Assembly: GCF_018687075.1 (NCBI RefSeq)
Contig: NZ_CP061285.1
Span: 1,426,001-1,490,000 of the forward strand
Reading direction: 5' to 3'
From: Polynucleobacter sp. MWH-UH35A
Lineage (GTDB): Bacteria > Pseudomonadota > Gammaproteobacteria > Burkholderiales > Burkholderiaceae
DNA length: 64,000 bases
Part shown: positions 8,348 to 17,718 of the stretch, piece by piece
How positions within the stretch are numbered: the stretch's first letter is position 1
Layout of the letters: the number at the start of each line of letters is the position of its first letter
The notes under the pieces: generated by a model
The model's database searches: none
What the model was told of the DNA's origin: nothing
What the model saw: only the letters and a program-made list of their open reading frames with translations
Translations under genes and position numbers: made by a program

Positions 8348-9298
8348 ATGAAACTATTAAAGGCCATTGCTTTATCGCTAAGCTTACTTTGCGCAAGCGT
8401 GAGCGCTCAAAATATTTCTATCGCAACTGGCGGAACAGGTGGTGTTTACTACCCGATGGGCGGTGGCTTAGCCTCCGTCCTATCCAGCAAAGTTCCTGGG
8501 ATGTCCGCTACTGCAGAAGTCACTGGGGGCTCGGTAGACAACTTAAACCTCATTGGTACAGGCAAGCCATACGTTGGCTTCTCCATGGCTGATGCCGCTA
8601 AGGACGCTCAGATTGGCGAAGGTAAGTTTGCTGGTAAAAAAGTAGATCTACGCACACTTGTGGTTCTTTATCCAAATCTAATGCACGTGGTAACAGTAGA
8701 TTCCACTGGCATCAAATCTATGAAGGATTTAAAAGGTAAACGCATTAGTACTGGTGCTCCTGGTAGCGCTACAGAAGTGATGGCCTTTCGCCTGCTAGAC
8801 GCAGCAGGCATAGATAAAGATAAAGATGTCAAACGTGAGCGCTTAAGCGTTGCTGAATCTGTTAACGCCGTTAAAGACCGTAAGATTGACGCCTTCTTCT
8901 GGGTTGGTGGCTTACCTACTGCCGCAGTAACTGATCTTGCCAATAGCCCAGGTATGAAAATTGTCATGGTAGACACCTCGGATGAAGTGCCCCTCATGAA
9001 TAAGAAATATGGCAATTTATATTTCTCTACAATCATTCCAAAGGCTATGTATAGCGGCATGTCTAAAGACAATAAAGTGGCAGCCGTAGCCAATATCTTG
9101 GTTGTAAATGCCAATATGCCAGATGATCAAGCCTATAAGATTGTCAAAACGATGTTTGATAACAAGATTGATCTCGTGCGCACCCATCAGGAATACATGA
9201 ATGTCAGCCTGGAAAATCAGAAGGCGAAATCCACTCCTGTTGACTTCCATCCAGGCGCTTTAAAGTACTTCAAAGAAAAGAACGTCAAAGTTAATTAA
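8348..9298 (+). CDS. TAXI family TRAP transporter solute-binding protein
   Basis: A 316-residue periplasmic receptor with a signal peptide of about 20 residues (ending in SVSA). The family opening ISIATGGTGGVYYPMGGGLA follows it. Further family marks are the AMVQ-equivalent FSMADAA and a RISTGAPGSATEVMA segment. TAXI receptors deliver organic acids or amino acids to a fused DctQM permease, and exactly such a permease follows at 9395. A hairpin lies between the two genes, so the receptor is probably made in excess over the permease. Confidence 0.95.
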   Translation: MKLLKAIALSLSLLCASVSAQNISIATGGTGGVYYPMGGGLASVLSSKVPGMSATAEVTGGSVDNLNLIGTGKPYVGFSMADAAKDAQIGEGKFAGKKVDLRTLVVLYPNLMHVVTVDSTGIKSMKDLKGKRISTGAPGSATEVMAFRLLDAAGIDKDKDVKRERLSVAESVNAVKDRKIDAFFWVGGLPTAAVTDLANSPGMKIVMVDTSDEVPLMNKKYGNLYFSTIIPKAMYSGMSKDNKVAAVANILVVNANMPDDQAYKIVKTMFDNKIDLVRTHQEYMNVSLENQKAKSTPVDFHPGALKYFKEKNVKVN

Positions 9299-9313
9299 GC
9301 ATGCAATTGCAAT

Positions 9314-9338
9314 AAGGGGTGAGTGAATCTCACCCCTT
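9314..9338 (+). terminator. Intercistronic hairpin between TAXI receptor and TRAP permease
   Basis: A 10-bp perfect stem (arms AAGGGGTGAG and CTCACCCCTT) with a TGAAT loop is followed by TTTCGTTTT. It is likely a partial terminator or mRNA-stabilising stem that makes receptor output exceed permease output. Confidence 0.65.
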
Positions 9339-9394
9339 TCGTTTTACAGCGGACTCAAATACAGCACCGCATAAATATAAAAATAGGTTGAGAC

Positions 9395-11407
9395 ATGAAT
9401 CAAAACGTTATCGATAATGAAACCCAAGAAAAATTAGATGCCTTTATCAAACAAGAAGAGGGTGACTCTAATGACTACAAGGGCCTTCTAGCAAAATTCA
9501 TTACCCTGGTAGCGGTTGGCATGTCTTTGTTTCATCTTTATGCCGCTTATTCAATTGTTCCAACCCAGCAATTACGCGTAATTCACGTAGCTTTGGTTTT
9601 GTTCCTAGTTTTCTTAAGCTTCCCTATTGCGGCTCGCTTTAAAAATCGCCTCATGATCTGGGATGTGCTATTTGCGCTTGGATCAGTAGCAATCGCTTAT
9701 TACATTTTGAGCGGTGGTGATGACTTCATGGACAGAAATACCGCACCCAACTCGACGGATGTCATGATTGGCATCGGTTTAATTCTCCTGATTCTTGAAA
9801 GCGTCCGAAGAACCAACGGCATGGTGTTGGTAACAGTCACAGTCTTGTTTTTGCTCTACGCTTTATTTGGCAATTACCTACCGGCGCCCTGGACACATAA
9901 AGGTTATGGCCTTGATCGTTTAGTAGGTTATATGTATATGACCCTCGAGGGCATTTACGGCACCGCCGTAGACGTGTCTGCAACCCTCATCATTCTCTTC
10001 ACCATTTTTGGCGCTTTCTTGCAGTTCACAGGCGCAGGTAAATTCTTTATCGACTTCTCCTTTGCGGCCATGGGCGGAAAATCCTCTGGCGTTGGCAGAA
10101 CTATTGTGATGTCTTCATTCTTACTTGGTGGGCCATCAGGCTCAGGTGTTGCCACTACGGTTACCGTTGGCTCTGTTGCAGCCCCCATGCTAGATAAAGT
10201 GGGTTACGAAAAAAATGCGGCTGGTGGACTTTTAGCAGCTGGCGGCCTAGGGGCTATCATCTCCCCGCCTGTGCTAGGTGCAGCTGCATTCTTGATTGCC
10301 GACTTCCTCAAGATTTCCTATTTGGATGTATTGCTCATGGCAACCATTCCAACCATTCTTTTCTATCTTGGCTTATTTGTCATGGTAGAAATTGATGTAC
10401 GCAAATACGGTATGAAGAACATTCAATTTCAGTCTACTGAGACTGCATGGCAACTGACCAAAAAATATTGGTTCCATTTCTTCTCACTCATCTCTATTGT
10501 GGCATTCATGCTGATGGGCTTCTCGCCTGTGATGTCGGTATTTTGGGCGACAGTGGTTTCAGCTCTATCGAGCATGTTGCGTGAAGATACCGCCATCATT
10601 CCATGGGCATGGTTTAAAGGAAAGGAACCCATTCTTTCCGGGATATACAACTCCAACCTGACTAAAGCGCTTGCCTCTGGCTCAACAGGGGTCTTGGCGA
10701 TTGCCGCTACGTGTGCTGGTGCCGGTCTGATTGTAGGTACTGTTACCTTGACTGGTCTTGGCCTGAAATTCAGCTCCATCGTGATTCAGTATGCAGGCGG
10801 CTCACTCTTGCTCACGACTATTTTCACCGCCTTGGTTGTTTGGGTGGTTGGCCTTGCTGTTCCAGTTACCGCCTCCTACATTATTTGTGCAGTAATCGCA
10901 GCACCAGCTTTGATCAACTTAGGTGTACCTGCATTTGCTGCGCATATGTTCATCTTCTATTACGCAGTTCTTTCAGAAGTCTCCCCTCCAACTGCACTTT
11001 CGCCATTCGCTGCAGCAGCGATTTGTAAAGGCAACCCCTATAAGACCACCTTACAAACTTGGAAATATGTTGCTCCAGCCATTCTGGTTCCATTTATGTT
11101 TGTATTGGATAAGTCTGGTGTGAGCTTGTTATTAATGGGATCAACTAATGCGTTGGAGCAAGCTGACTGGATGCAAATTGCTTGGGTTTCCTTTACGGCA
11201 GTGGTTGGCATCATCTGCTTAGCAGGGGGACTGCAAGGTTGGTTTATTGAGAAGACCAAGATTTTTGAACGCATCATCATGGTGATCTCTGGTGTCGCCC
11301 TAGCCTATCCCTCTACTGAAGCAGATCTCATTGGCTTTATTGGCTTTGGTCTTGTCCTGGTGACACAAACTATTACGCATTTTAAGTTTAACCCCAGATC
11401 TTCTTAA
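9395..11407 (+). CDS. TRAP transporter permease, fused 4TM/12TM (DctQM type)
   Basis: A 670-residue inner-membrane protein with about 16 helices. The DctQ-like small-subunit region comes first (after a soluble head of about 40 residues) and the DctM large subunit follows. The DctM signatures are present: LLGGPSGSGVATTVTVGSVA near residue 240, GLGAIISPPVLGAAAF near residue 285, and a second repeat with SEVSPPTALSPFAAAA near residue 530. It uses a sodium gradient to import the acid captured by the TAXI receptor encoded just upstream. Fused permeases of this length are the standard partners of TAXI receptors. Confidence 0.96.
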   Translation: MNQNVIDNETQEKLDAFIKQEEGDSNDYKGLLAKFITLVAVGMSLFHLYAAYSIVPTQQLRVIHVALVLFLVFLSFPIAARFKNRLMIWDVLFALGSVAIAYYILSGGDDFMDRNTAPNSTDVMIGIGLILLILESVRRTNGMVLVTVTVLFLLYALFGNYLPAPWTHKGYGLDRLVGYMYMTLEGIYGTAVDVSATLIILFTIFGAFLQFTGAGKFFIDFSFAAMGGKSSGVGRTIVMSSFLLGGPSGSGVATTVTVGSVAAPMLDKVGYEKNAAGGLLAAGGLGAIISPPVLGAAAFLIADFLKISYLDVLLMATIPTILFYLGLFVMVEIDVRKYGMKNIQFQSTETAWQLTKKYWFHFFSLISIVAFMLMGFSPVMSVFWATVVSALSSMLREDTAIIPWAWFKGKEPILSGIYNSNLTKALASGSTGVLAIAATCAGAGLIVGTVTLTGLGLKFSSIVIQYAGGSLLLTTIFTALVVWVVGLAVPVTASYIICAVIAAPALINLGVPAFAAHMFIFYYAVLSEVSPPTALSPFAAAAICKGNPYKTTLQTWKYVAPAILVPFMFVLDKSGVSLLLMGSTNALEQADWMQIAWVSFTAVVGIICLAGGLQGWFIEKTKIFERIIMVISGVALAYPSTEADLIGFIGFGLVLVTQTITHFKFNPRSS

Positions 11408-11431
11408 GAAGAAGCATTTCTGAAAAGCAAT

Positions 11432-11453
11432 AAAGCCCGCAATTGCGGGCTTT
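11432..11453. terminator. Bidirectional terminator after TRAP permease
   Basis: The arms AAAGCCCGC and GCGGGCTTT flank a short AATT loop. It lies between the convergent permease and dehydratase genes, with T-rich flank on the plus side. Confidence 0.85.
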
Positions 11454-11484
11454 ATCTTTATCTAGGAAAGTAGGCTAGTCTAGA

Positions 11485-12618
11485 TCAGGCAATTTTGGTC
11501 CAGGCAGCCTTGCCTGCATACTTATTCACAGCAGCTTCATCAAACTCAAATCCCAGCCCAAGGGACTTATGCAGGATCAAGTCCCCATTTTTGAAGGCGA
11601 GCTGCTTGTTAATTAATCTACGGAAGTTCAGGACTTGATCATCTAAGAAAAATTCAACGAAGCGGGCATTGGGTGTAGCAGCCACTAATGGCGCATGTAG
11701 GTCGTGCATCCAATGAGGGCAGACAATCACCCCCTTCAAATCCGCATATGCAGAAATTCTGCGCCATTCGGTAATGCCCCCACAAACTGCCGCATCAGAT
11801 TGCAAGATAGCGGCACCACCAGCATCTATTAATTCTCTGAAGCGCCAGCGTCCCGCCTCCATCTCACCAGTAGCTACGTTAATTTTTGTTTGCTGTGCCA
11901 ATGCAGCATGCAAATCAATTGCGTCTGGCGAGAATGGCTCTTCAATCCAATAGGGGTTGTAAGCTTCAAAGCGACGCACATACTCAAGCGCAGTTGGCAA
12001 ATCACGCCAGGCATTGTTAGCATCCAGGGTAAGCAATACATCATCGCCTACCGCTTTGCGAGCAGCTTTAACACGCGCCTCTTCTTCAGAGGGGGATAAA
12101 CGCCCCACCTTCATCTTCACCGCCTTAAAGCCCTGCTTTACGTAAGACTCCATTTCTTTGCCTAGCTTGGCTGGGGTTTTGCCTTCCAAATAGTAGCCGC
12201 CACTAGCGTACGCAGGTACGCGATCATCCACAACTGAGCCCAAATATTGATGCAATGGCAATCCGACTGAACGTGCATTTAAATCCCATAGGGCTGTGTC
12301 CAAAATGGAAATGCCCCGCATCACCGCACCAGCACGACCTTGAAGAATGGATTCGTTATACATCTCCATCCAAAGACCTTCACTGCGGTGACTATTTTGA
12401 CCAAGCAGTTTTGGAGCCAGTAATTGTTCTACAGCAATCTTGGCGATATCGCCACCAGCACTGCCGACGTAACAAAAGCCGATGCCTTCATTACCATCCT
12501 TGCTGCGAACTTTTACAAGACAGTAGTGACGCTCAGAAACAGTGCGGGTAGAAAATGAGGTTACCTTATCCAAAGGTACCGCCACTGAGGCAACTTGAAT
12601 GGATTCGATAATCGGCAT
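11485..12618 (-). CDS. Mandelate racemase/muconate lactonizing enzyme family protein
   Basis: A 377-residue enolase-superfamily enzyme. The KMK catalytic pair is near residue 163 (VKMKVG). The three metal ligands appear as LDANNAW, WIEEPF and GEMEAGR. A CPHWMHDLHAP segment supplies the His base typical of sugar-acid dehydratases and racemases. It is convergent with the TRAP cassette and very probably dehydrates the imported acid to a 2-keto-3-deoxy acid for the DapA-like aldolase. The exact acid (for example gluconate, galactonate or glucarate type) cannot be fixed by reading. Confidence 0.9.
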   Translation of the reverse strand: MPIIESIQVASVAVPLDKVTSFSTRTVSERHYCLVKVRSKDGNEGIGFCYVGSAGGDIAKIAVEQLLAPKLLGQNSHRSEGLWMEMYNESILQGRAGAVMRGISILDTALWDLNARSVGLPLHQYLGSVVDDRVPAYASGGYYLEGKTPAKLGKEMESYVKQGFKAVKMKVGRLSPSEEEARVKAARKAVGDDVLLTLDANNAWRDLPTALEYVRRFEAYNPYWIEEPFSPDAIDLHAALAQQTKINVATGEMEAGRWRFRELIDAGGAAILQSDAAVCGGITEWRRISAYADLKGVIVCPHWMHDLHAPLVAATPNARFVEFFLDDQVLNFRRLINKQLAFKNGDLILHKSLGLGFEFDEAAVNKYAGKAAWTKIA

Positions 12619-12821
12619 CTAAACTCCTTAATCAAAAAATGATTGTATCGTCACAGATTTAGTGAAAAGTGGCAAAAGTGGTATCGCCATAGGTGCCGGT
12701 CTGCCGATAAGCCAGCCATTGGGGCAGCTTTTAAATTAATCTCAAATCAAGACTGCATTCATTTTGCTGCAGCACAACATATTTATTCAGCTTCGCCCCC
12801 ACATTATTAGATAATTGAGGG

Positions 12822-14276
12822 GTGAATAAAAAAGTATCTATTCGCTCCCTAATTACCAAGGGAGTAACTATTTTGTCTGGCTGTGCCTTGCTTTGCTCGA
12901 CCCCGGGCTTAGCTTATGCAGCTCAAACTCAAAATACAAATCAAACCCGCCAGAAGGTTGTTGTTCAACCTTCCAAGCAGGTTGGCTTCAAGGATAAATC
13001 GGCAGGTGCGGGCTTAAAGACCAGCAGCATGAGTCTCAATCCATCCCTCTTCCAGCGCAAAGCTCCAGATGAGCTCATGCTCGATAGCGATGCCAACTTA
13101 GACTACCGCGTAAGCCAAGGTTGCCTACGACGCAATTTTAATGAGGACAATCTTCCCGCAAGCGTGGGCATCAATAACCGTCAGTTCAGCGAATTTTTTA
13201 AGAACCAGACAAAAACATTTTTTGATCATATGCGCGGCGAATGCATTCCCTACGCTGTTGCTTTTGGCAGTCGAAATCGCTTTGATTCTTTAAGCATTAT
13301 GAATGGCCCCATTCAAGATAGTAAAACCGAAGTGTGGACTTTCACACCATCAGCGGTTGGTGGATTTCTAATACAGCAGGATTACCTTAAAAATGAATCG
13401 AAGCGCCTCACTGAAATACGCATCCCCTTAAGAGATGTTTTATATGATCCACGCAAAGTGAGCGATCAGTTACCAGTCGAACTCGTTTGGGAATTAAATT
13501 CCCTGATCAAACAAATTTATCCAGAAGAAAATAATTCACTCGAAAATACAAACAGTGTTGTACGTTTGATTGTGGATTTCGGTGATCGAGAAAAATGGGC
13601 CCAAATTTGGGCTGCAGAGATTATTGATCCGACCACTAAAGAGGTTTATGCGAACGCTTTTTGGATGGAGCGTGGCGATATTCCCGGAGGATTCTTTACG
13701 GGATCCGGGGAATCCCTTGAGCGCTCCTTCTGGACTAACCCATTAAGCTATCGACGTATTTCGAGAGGCGTCGGCATGGTAAGGGCCTCCCCTGGGAAGC
13801 GCAGCAAGACTGTGGCGCCAGCAGTTAAGGGCACAACTCCAACGACTGCACCAGCAGCAGCAAGCAAGCAACGTTATCGCGCTCATATGGGCATCGATTA
13901 CTCCGCACCTATAGGCACTCCAGTATTTAGTGTTGCTAATGGCAGAGTGGCGCATATTGGATACAGTGGCGCATTTGGCAACTTAATAATTTTGGAGCAT
14001 CCTGGCAACTACCATACCTACTACGCTCACTTAAGTAATTACAACGTTGAACTCGAATTGGGTAATGAGGTAAGGCGCGGTTTGGAGATTGGCTATGTAG
14101 GATCAACCGGAAGATCAACCGGACCACACCTTCATTTTGAATTAAGGAAAAATGGAGTTTATGTTGACCCGTATGGCTCCAAGACACAACTAGATTTATG
14201 GTCTATGCGCGACAACGAAAGTGGACAACTCACTAGAGAAATTCTCTTGCTCGGCAGCCCCATAAAGCATAACTAA
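12822..14276 (+). CDS. M23 family metallopeptidase (LytM/NlpD-like), exported
   Basis: A 484-residue cell-wall hydrolase-like protein. It starts at GTG 12822; an in-frame stop lies two codons earlier, so no longer form exists. A signal peptide runs to about residue 33 (ending AYA). The long middle region is unrecognised. The C-terminal LytM domain has the zinc ligands in HMGIDYSAP (His and Asp) and HLHFELRK, plus NYHTYYAHLS. It should cleave peptidoglycan cross-links in the periplasm. The ribosome site is odd: GAGG is only 1 nt from the GTG. A terminator follows. Confidence 0.9.
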   Translation: MNKKVSIRSLITKGVTILSGCALLCSTPGLAYAAQTQNTNQTRQKVVVQPSKQVGFKDKSAGAGLKTSSMSLNPSLFQRKAPDELMLDSDANLDYRVSQGCLRRNFNEDNLPASVGINNRQFSEFFKNQTKTFFDHMRGECIPYAVAFGSRNRFDSLSIMNGPIQDSKTEVWTFTPSAVGGFLIQQDYLKNESKRLTEIRIPLRDVLYDPRKVSDQLPVELVWELNSLIKQIYPEENNSLENTNSVVRLIVDFGDREKWAQIWAAEIIDPTTKEVYANAFWMERGDIPGGFFTGSGESLERSFWTNPLSYRRISRGVGMVRASPGKRSKTVAPAVKGTTPTTAPAAASKQRYRAHMGIDYSAPIGTPVFSVANGRVAHIGYSGAFGNLIILEHPGNYHTYYAHLSNYNVELELGNEVRRGLEIGYVGSTGRSTGPHLHFELRKNGVYVDPYGSKTQLDLWSMRDNESGQLTREILLLGSPIKHN

Positions 14277-14283
14277 GCAATAA

Positions 14284-14307
14284 AAAAGGGTCCGCTTGGA
14301 CCCTTTT
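14284..14307. terminator. Bidirectional terminator
   Basis: A ten-base stem (AAAAGGGTCC with GGACCCTTTT) with a GCTT loop sits between convergent genes. Confidence 0.85.
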
Positions 14308-14324
14308 GTGCACTTGTGGGTAAT

Positions 14325-14765
14325 CTAGCCCAGAACCAATACCGGCAAAGTGGAATGGATGATCACTTCATGCGTTTCGCTGCCCAACAAAATGCCTTTA
14401 AGGCCTGTGCGCTTATGCGACGCCATGACGATAACGTCGGCTTTGGCCTTTTTCGCACCATCCAAGATACCCTCGGAAAGATTGCTATTAGAAATATGCA
14501 AGCTTTTTGCTTTTACGGCAGCACCAAGTGCAGTCGCAGCTTTCTTAAAGACATCCTTAGCATAAGCCTCACATACCTTGGCATGCTCTTTTTGAGAGAT
14601 CCCATAGCCCATTGTGCTATCTGAATAGACCATTGGTGGCAATGGATCAGAAACATAGACCAGCGTCACTGCAGCGCCATCCGCCTTGGCTAATGCAGCC
14701 ACTTTTTTCAAGGATTTTTTGCTGATATCTGAGCCGTCTACCGGCACCAATAAATGCTTAAACAT
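14325..14765 (-). CDS. Universal stress protein (UspA family)
   Basis: A 146-residue single Usp domain. It opens with FKHLLVPVDGSD and closes with the ATP-binding-type motif MASHKRTGLKGILLGSETHEV and the LPVLVL strand. The GxxGxxxGS pattern suggests an ATP-binding Usp. These proteins aid survival under starvation and redox stress. It is monocistronic, convergent with the M23 gene and divergent from the DUF2177 gene. The 86-nt upstream region holds no Fnr box that I can see. Confidence 0.93.
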   Translation of the reverse strand: MFKHLLVPVDGSDISKKSLKKVAALAKADGAAVTLVYVSDPLPPMVYSDSTMGYGISQKEHAKVCEAYAKDVFKKAATALGAAVKAKSLHISNSNLSEGILDGAKKAKADVIVMASHKRTGLKGILLGSETHEVIIHSTLPVLVLG

Positions 14766-14851
14766 ATTGACTCCTCTTAAATTGAACTTCTAATCTTCTC
14801 TTTCCATCATAATACTTATTATTAGTCTATAAAAGAATAAAGGTAACTTAA

Positions 14852-15253
14852 TTGCTAAAGAATTTGGCTATCTACCTCTCATTTTTAGTCGCCCTCATTG
14901 CAATCGATTTGGCATGGCTCTTAGGTCTTGCAAAAAACCTCTACCGTAACGAAATGGGCGACCTCATGGCAACTGAACCCAAGCTACTTGCTGGGCTCGC
15001 CTTCTACCTCTTATATTCGCTGGGCGTCTGCATTTTTGTTATTGGCCCAGCGCTATCAAAACAGTCCTGGATATATGCACTGCAATATGGAGCACTGTTT
15101 GGTCTATTTTGCTATATGACTTATGACCTAACCAATCTTGCCGTGGTCAGAAACTTTCCAGCGCAATTGGCTTTCATTGATATTGCATGGGGTAGCTTTG
15201 TGACAGCTTTATGTGCAGGATTTGCCTATTGGGTTGGCAACCACATCTCATAA
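14852..15253 (+). CDS. DUF2177 family membrane protein
   Basis: A 133-residue protein with four hydrophobic helices, the usual size for DUF2177. Family marks are IAIDLAWL near residue 17, a YRNEMGDLM loop and YDLTNLAVVRNFP near residue 90. It starts from TTG at 14852 behind AAAGG with an 8-nt spacer, and no ATG fits. The function of the family is unknown. A SulP transporter gene follows after 35 nt on the same strand, so the two are probably one transcript. Confidence 0.85.
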   Translation: MLKNLAIYLSFLVALIAIDLAWLLGLAKNLYRNEMGDLMATEPKLLAGLAFYLLYSLGVCIFVIGPALSKQSWIYALQYGALFGLFCYMTYDLTNLAVVRNFPAQLAFIDIAWGSFVTALCAGFAYWVGNHIS

Positions 15254-15288
15254 TTACGCACGACTTAAATGACGAAGAAATCACAACC

Positions 15289-16914
15289 ATGTTTTTTCAC
15301 CCTCGGCTACTAGAATCATTTTCTGGATATAACCGCATCCTTTTTACAAAGGATGTTCTCGCTGGAATAACAGTTGGGGTTGTTGCACTCCCTCTAGCCA
15401 TGGCTTTTGCAATTGCCAGCGGATTAAAACCAGAGGCAGGTATCTTCACCGCCATTATTGCTGGCGGGCTTATTTCCTTGCTTGGCGGCAGTCGCGTTCA
15501 AATTGGAGGGCCAGCTGGCGCCTTTATTGTGATTGTTTACGGCATTGTAGAGCGCTATGGCATTCCGAATTTATTGCTAGCAACTGCCATGTCGGGAGTA
15601 TTTTTATTTTTGATGGGCGTATTTCGACTTGGAACACTCGTCCGCTTCATTCCAATCGCCGTCATTATTGGTTTTACCAACGGCATTGCTTTTCTGATTG
15701 GCTTATCCCAAATTAAAGACTTTTTTGGTTTGCAGATAGAAAAAATGCCTGCTCAATTTTTTCAGCAAATTTACACACTCTACATGGCTGCAGATACTTT
15801 TAATCCCGTAGCCATTGGCATTGCCTGCGGTAGCCTTGCATTATTAATTTTTTGGAAAATATTTCAGAATCGCTTAGGTTGGTTATCACACTTACCCGGC
15901 ACTGTAGTGGCAATGGTAGTGGCAACGATAATTACCAGCCTTCTTAACTTGCCCGTAGACACTATTGGCAGTCGATTTGGCGGCATCCCATCGGGGCTTC
16001 CCGCTTTTGAATGGCTACCGATCAGCTGGGGCAATGCGCAATTTATGGTGGCGCCAGCTTTAACGCTTGCCTTGTTAGGGGCAATTGAATCCTTACTCTG
16101 CGCCCGCATTGCTGATGGTCTCAACCATGATCGCCATGAATCCAATCAAGAACTCATGGCTCAAGGCATTGCCAATTTCACCATTCCATTTTTTGGCGGG
16201 ATGCCAGCAACCGGCACGATTGCTCGCACAGTTACCAATGTTGAAAGTGGTGCTTCCACCCCCATCTCTGGCATTGTGCACGCCGCAACTTTACTAATCA
16301 TTGTGTTGTTTGCAGCACCTCTTGCGAAAAATATTCCTTTAGCAAGTCTGGCGGCGATCTTGATGTATGTCGCCTGGAATATGGGGGAGTGGCAGAAATT
16401 TATTGATCTCAAGCAGTTCCGTTTGCCTTACCGCATCACCATTCTGAGCGTCTTTATTCTGACGGTTGTCTTGGATCTCACCATCGCAGTTCAGGTGGGT
16501 TTGTTGTTAGCTTTTATAACCTTCATCTACCGGATCTCTAGCCTCTCGCGCTGTGAGACTGCTCTAGCCAGCGACTTTCCAGGACTGAGTAATCAGCAAG
16601 GAAGAATAGATGCTTATCGCATTCATGGCGCTATCTTTTTTGGAGCAGTAAAGCTCTTAGAAAAGATTGAAACGAATCTACCTTCACAAACACTCTTGCT
16701 GGATTTAAAAAATGTAATCTACATCGATACGTCAGGCATGGATACGATCATGGAACTCGCGCACTTATGCAAAATTAGAAATATTCGCCTGATCATTTGC
16801 GGTTTAGCTCATCAACCACTGGAGATGGCAGAGCGCAGCGACTTTATTACTTCGCTACCACCAGACTCTTTCTATCCCGATCTGAATTCTGGAATTGAAG
16901 CAGCCGCAACCTAG
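15289..16914 (+). CDS. SulP family inorganic anion transporter with STAS domain
   Basis: A 541-residue carrier with about 10-14 helices in the first 410 residues and a C-terminal STAS domain (LLDLKNVIYIDTSGMDTIME near residue 480). The N-terminal signature LPLAMAFAIASGLKPEAGIFTAI is diagnostic of SulP. I start at ATG 15289; the longer frame overlaps the upstream gene and adds unrelated sequence. SulP proteins move sulfate, bicarbonate or dicarboxylates. The subtype is not decidable here, although short bacterial members like this include bicarbonate (BicA) types. Confidence 0.93.
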   Translation: MFFHPRLLESFSGYNRILFTKDVLAGITVGVVALPLAMAFAIASGLKPEAGIFTAIIAGGLISLLGGSRVQIGGPAGAFIVIVYGIVERYGIPNLLLATAMSGVFLFLMGVFRLGTLVRFIPIAVIIGFTNGIAFLIGLSQIKDFFGLQIEKMPAQFFQQIYTLYMAADTFNPVAIGIACGSLALLIFWKIFQNRLGWLSHLPGTVVAMVVATIITSLLNLPVDTIGSRFGGIPSGLPAFEWLPISWGNAQFMVAPALTLALLGAIESLLCARIADGLNHDRHESNQELMAQGIANFTIPFFGGMPATGTIARTVTNVESGASTPISGIVHAATLLIIVLFAAPLAKNIPLASLAAILMYVAWNMGEWQKFIDLKQFRLPYRITILSVFILTVVLDLTIAVQVGLLLAFITFIYRISSLSRCETALASDFPGLSNQQGRIDAYRIHGAIFFGAVKLLEKIETNLPSQTLLLDLKNVIYIDTSGMDTIMELAHLCKIRNIRLIICGLAHQPLEMAERSDFITSLPPDSFYPDLNSGIEAAAT

Positions 16915-16922
16915 AGATAGCA

Positions 16923-17642
16923 TTAAGAAATGCAGAAGCCACCTTTTAATAAGGCTTCTGGCAAAACCCAGGCTCGATATAAACCAAAGCCACCTGCAAT
17001 CAACAGAAGCGATGCGGCAAAATAACGTACCCAACGATATTGGCCAAATTGAGTGAGTGCCGCAGAAAACTTAGAGATTAACAATAGATTAGGCAAAGTG
17101 CCTAAACCAAATGCCAACATCAATGCTGCCCCAGTAACTACGTCACCCGATAAAAATGCGAGCGGCAGTACGCTATAAACCAATCCACAGGGAACCAAGC
17201 CCCAGAGCATGCCGCTAAACCAACGCGAAGGGCCGCTGGCCATACGCCCCAAGTATTTTGCCCAGTAAGCAGCAATTTTGGAGCTAATCCACCTTCCTCC
17301 AAGCAAGCCCTCGGATGAGCCTACCCTCAAAAGACGAATTCCCATCCATATCAAAATCATAGAGGTCAGCGCAAAGAGTGGGCGCTGGATCGGAATCAGA
17401 TTTTGCTGCCAGACAACCACGCCAATAGCGGCAGCCAAGGTGCCCAATAAGACATAGGTCGTTATACGCCCCAAATGCATAATCGACTGGAGGTAAAAAA
17501 GCTCGGATTTAGACCTTAAAGGGGCCTCCAAAGCAATGGGGCGCTCGATAGCTGCAGCAATACCGCCACACATAAGGGCACAGTGCCAGCCACTCACAAG
17601 GGCGCCCAAGAATACAGCGATAAGAAGGCTGCTTGTTAGCAT
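16923..17642 (-). CDS. Sulfite exporter TauE/SafE-like membrane protein (COG2836 type)
   Basis: A 239-residue, six- to seven-helix membrane protein. It starts with FLGALVSGWHCALMCGGIAAA, in which a WHCxxMCGG motif puts two cysteines and a histidine near the membrane face. A GMLWGLVPCGLVYSVL segment near residue 145 repeats the Pro-Cys theme. Members are often encoded next to cbb3 oxidase genes, as here, and are suspected to handle copper or thiols; no function is proven for this type as far as I know. It is divergent from fnr across 76 nt. Confidence 0.85.
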   Translation of the reverse strand: MLTSSLLIAVFLGALVSGWHCALMCGGIAAAIERPIALEAPLRSKSELFYLQSIMHLGRITTYVLLGTLAAAIGVVVWQQNLIPIQRPLFALTSMILIWMGIRLLRVGSSEGLLGGRWISSKIAAYWAKYLGRMASGPSRWFSGMLWGLVPCGLVYSVLPLAFLSGDVVTGAALMLAFGLGTLPNLLLISKFSAALTQFGQYRWVRYFAASLLLIAGGFGLYRAWVLPEALLKGGFCIS

Positions 17643-17718
17643 GAAATAGGCAAAAAATAGGTGAAATCGATAATTTCCATATTAATAGAATAAACTCCTC
17701 ATATAGATACATCCAAAT

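Noticed and set aside
12619..12821. The 203-base gap before the M23 gene, checked for a small RNA or operator.
   Set aside because: It is AT-rich at the 3' part and holds short repeats of AGTGG, but no convincing promoter, stem or frame.
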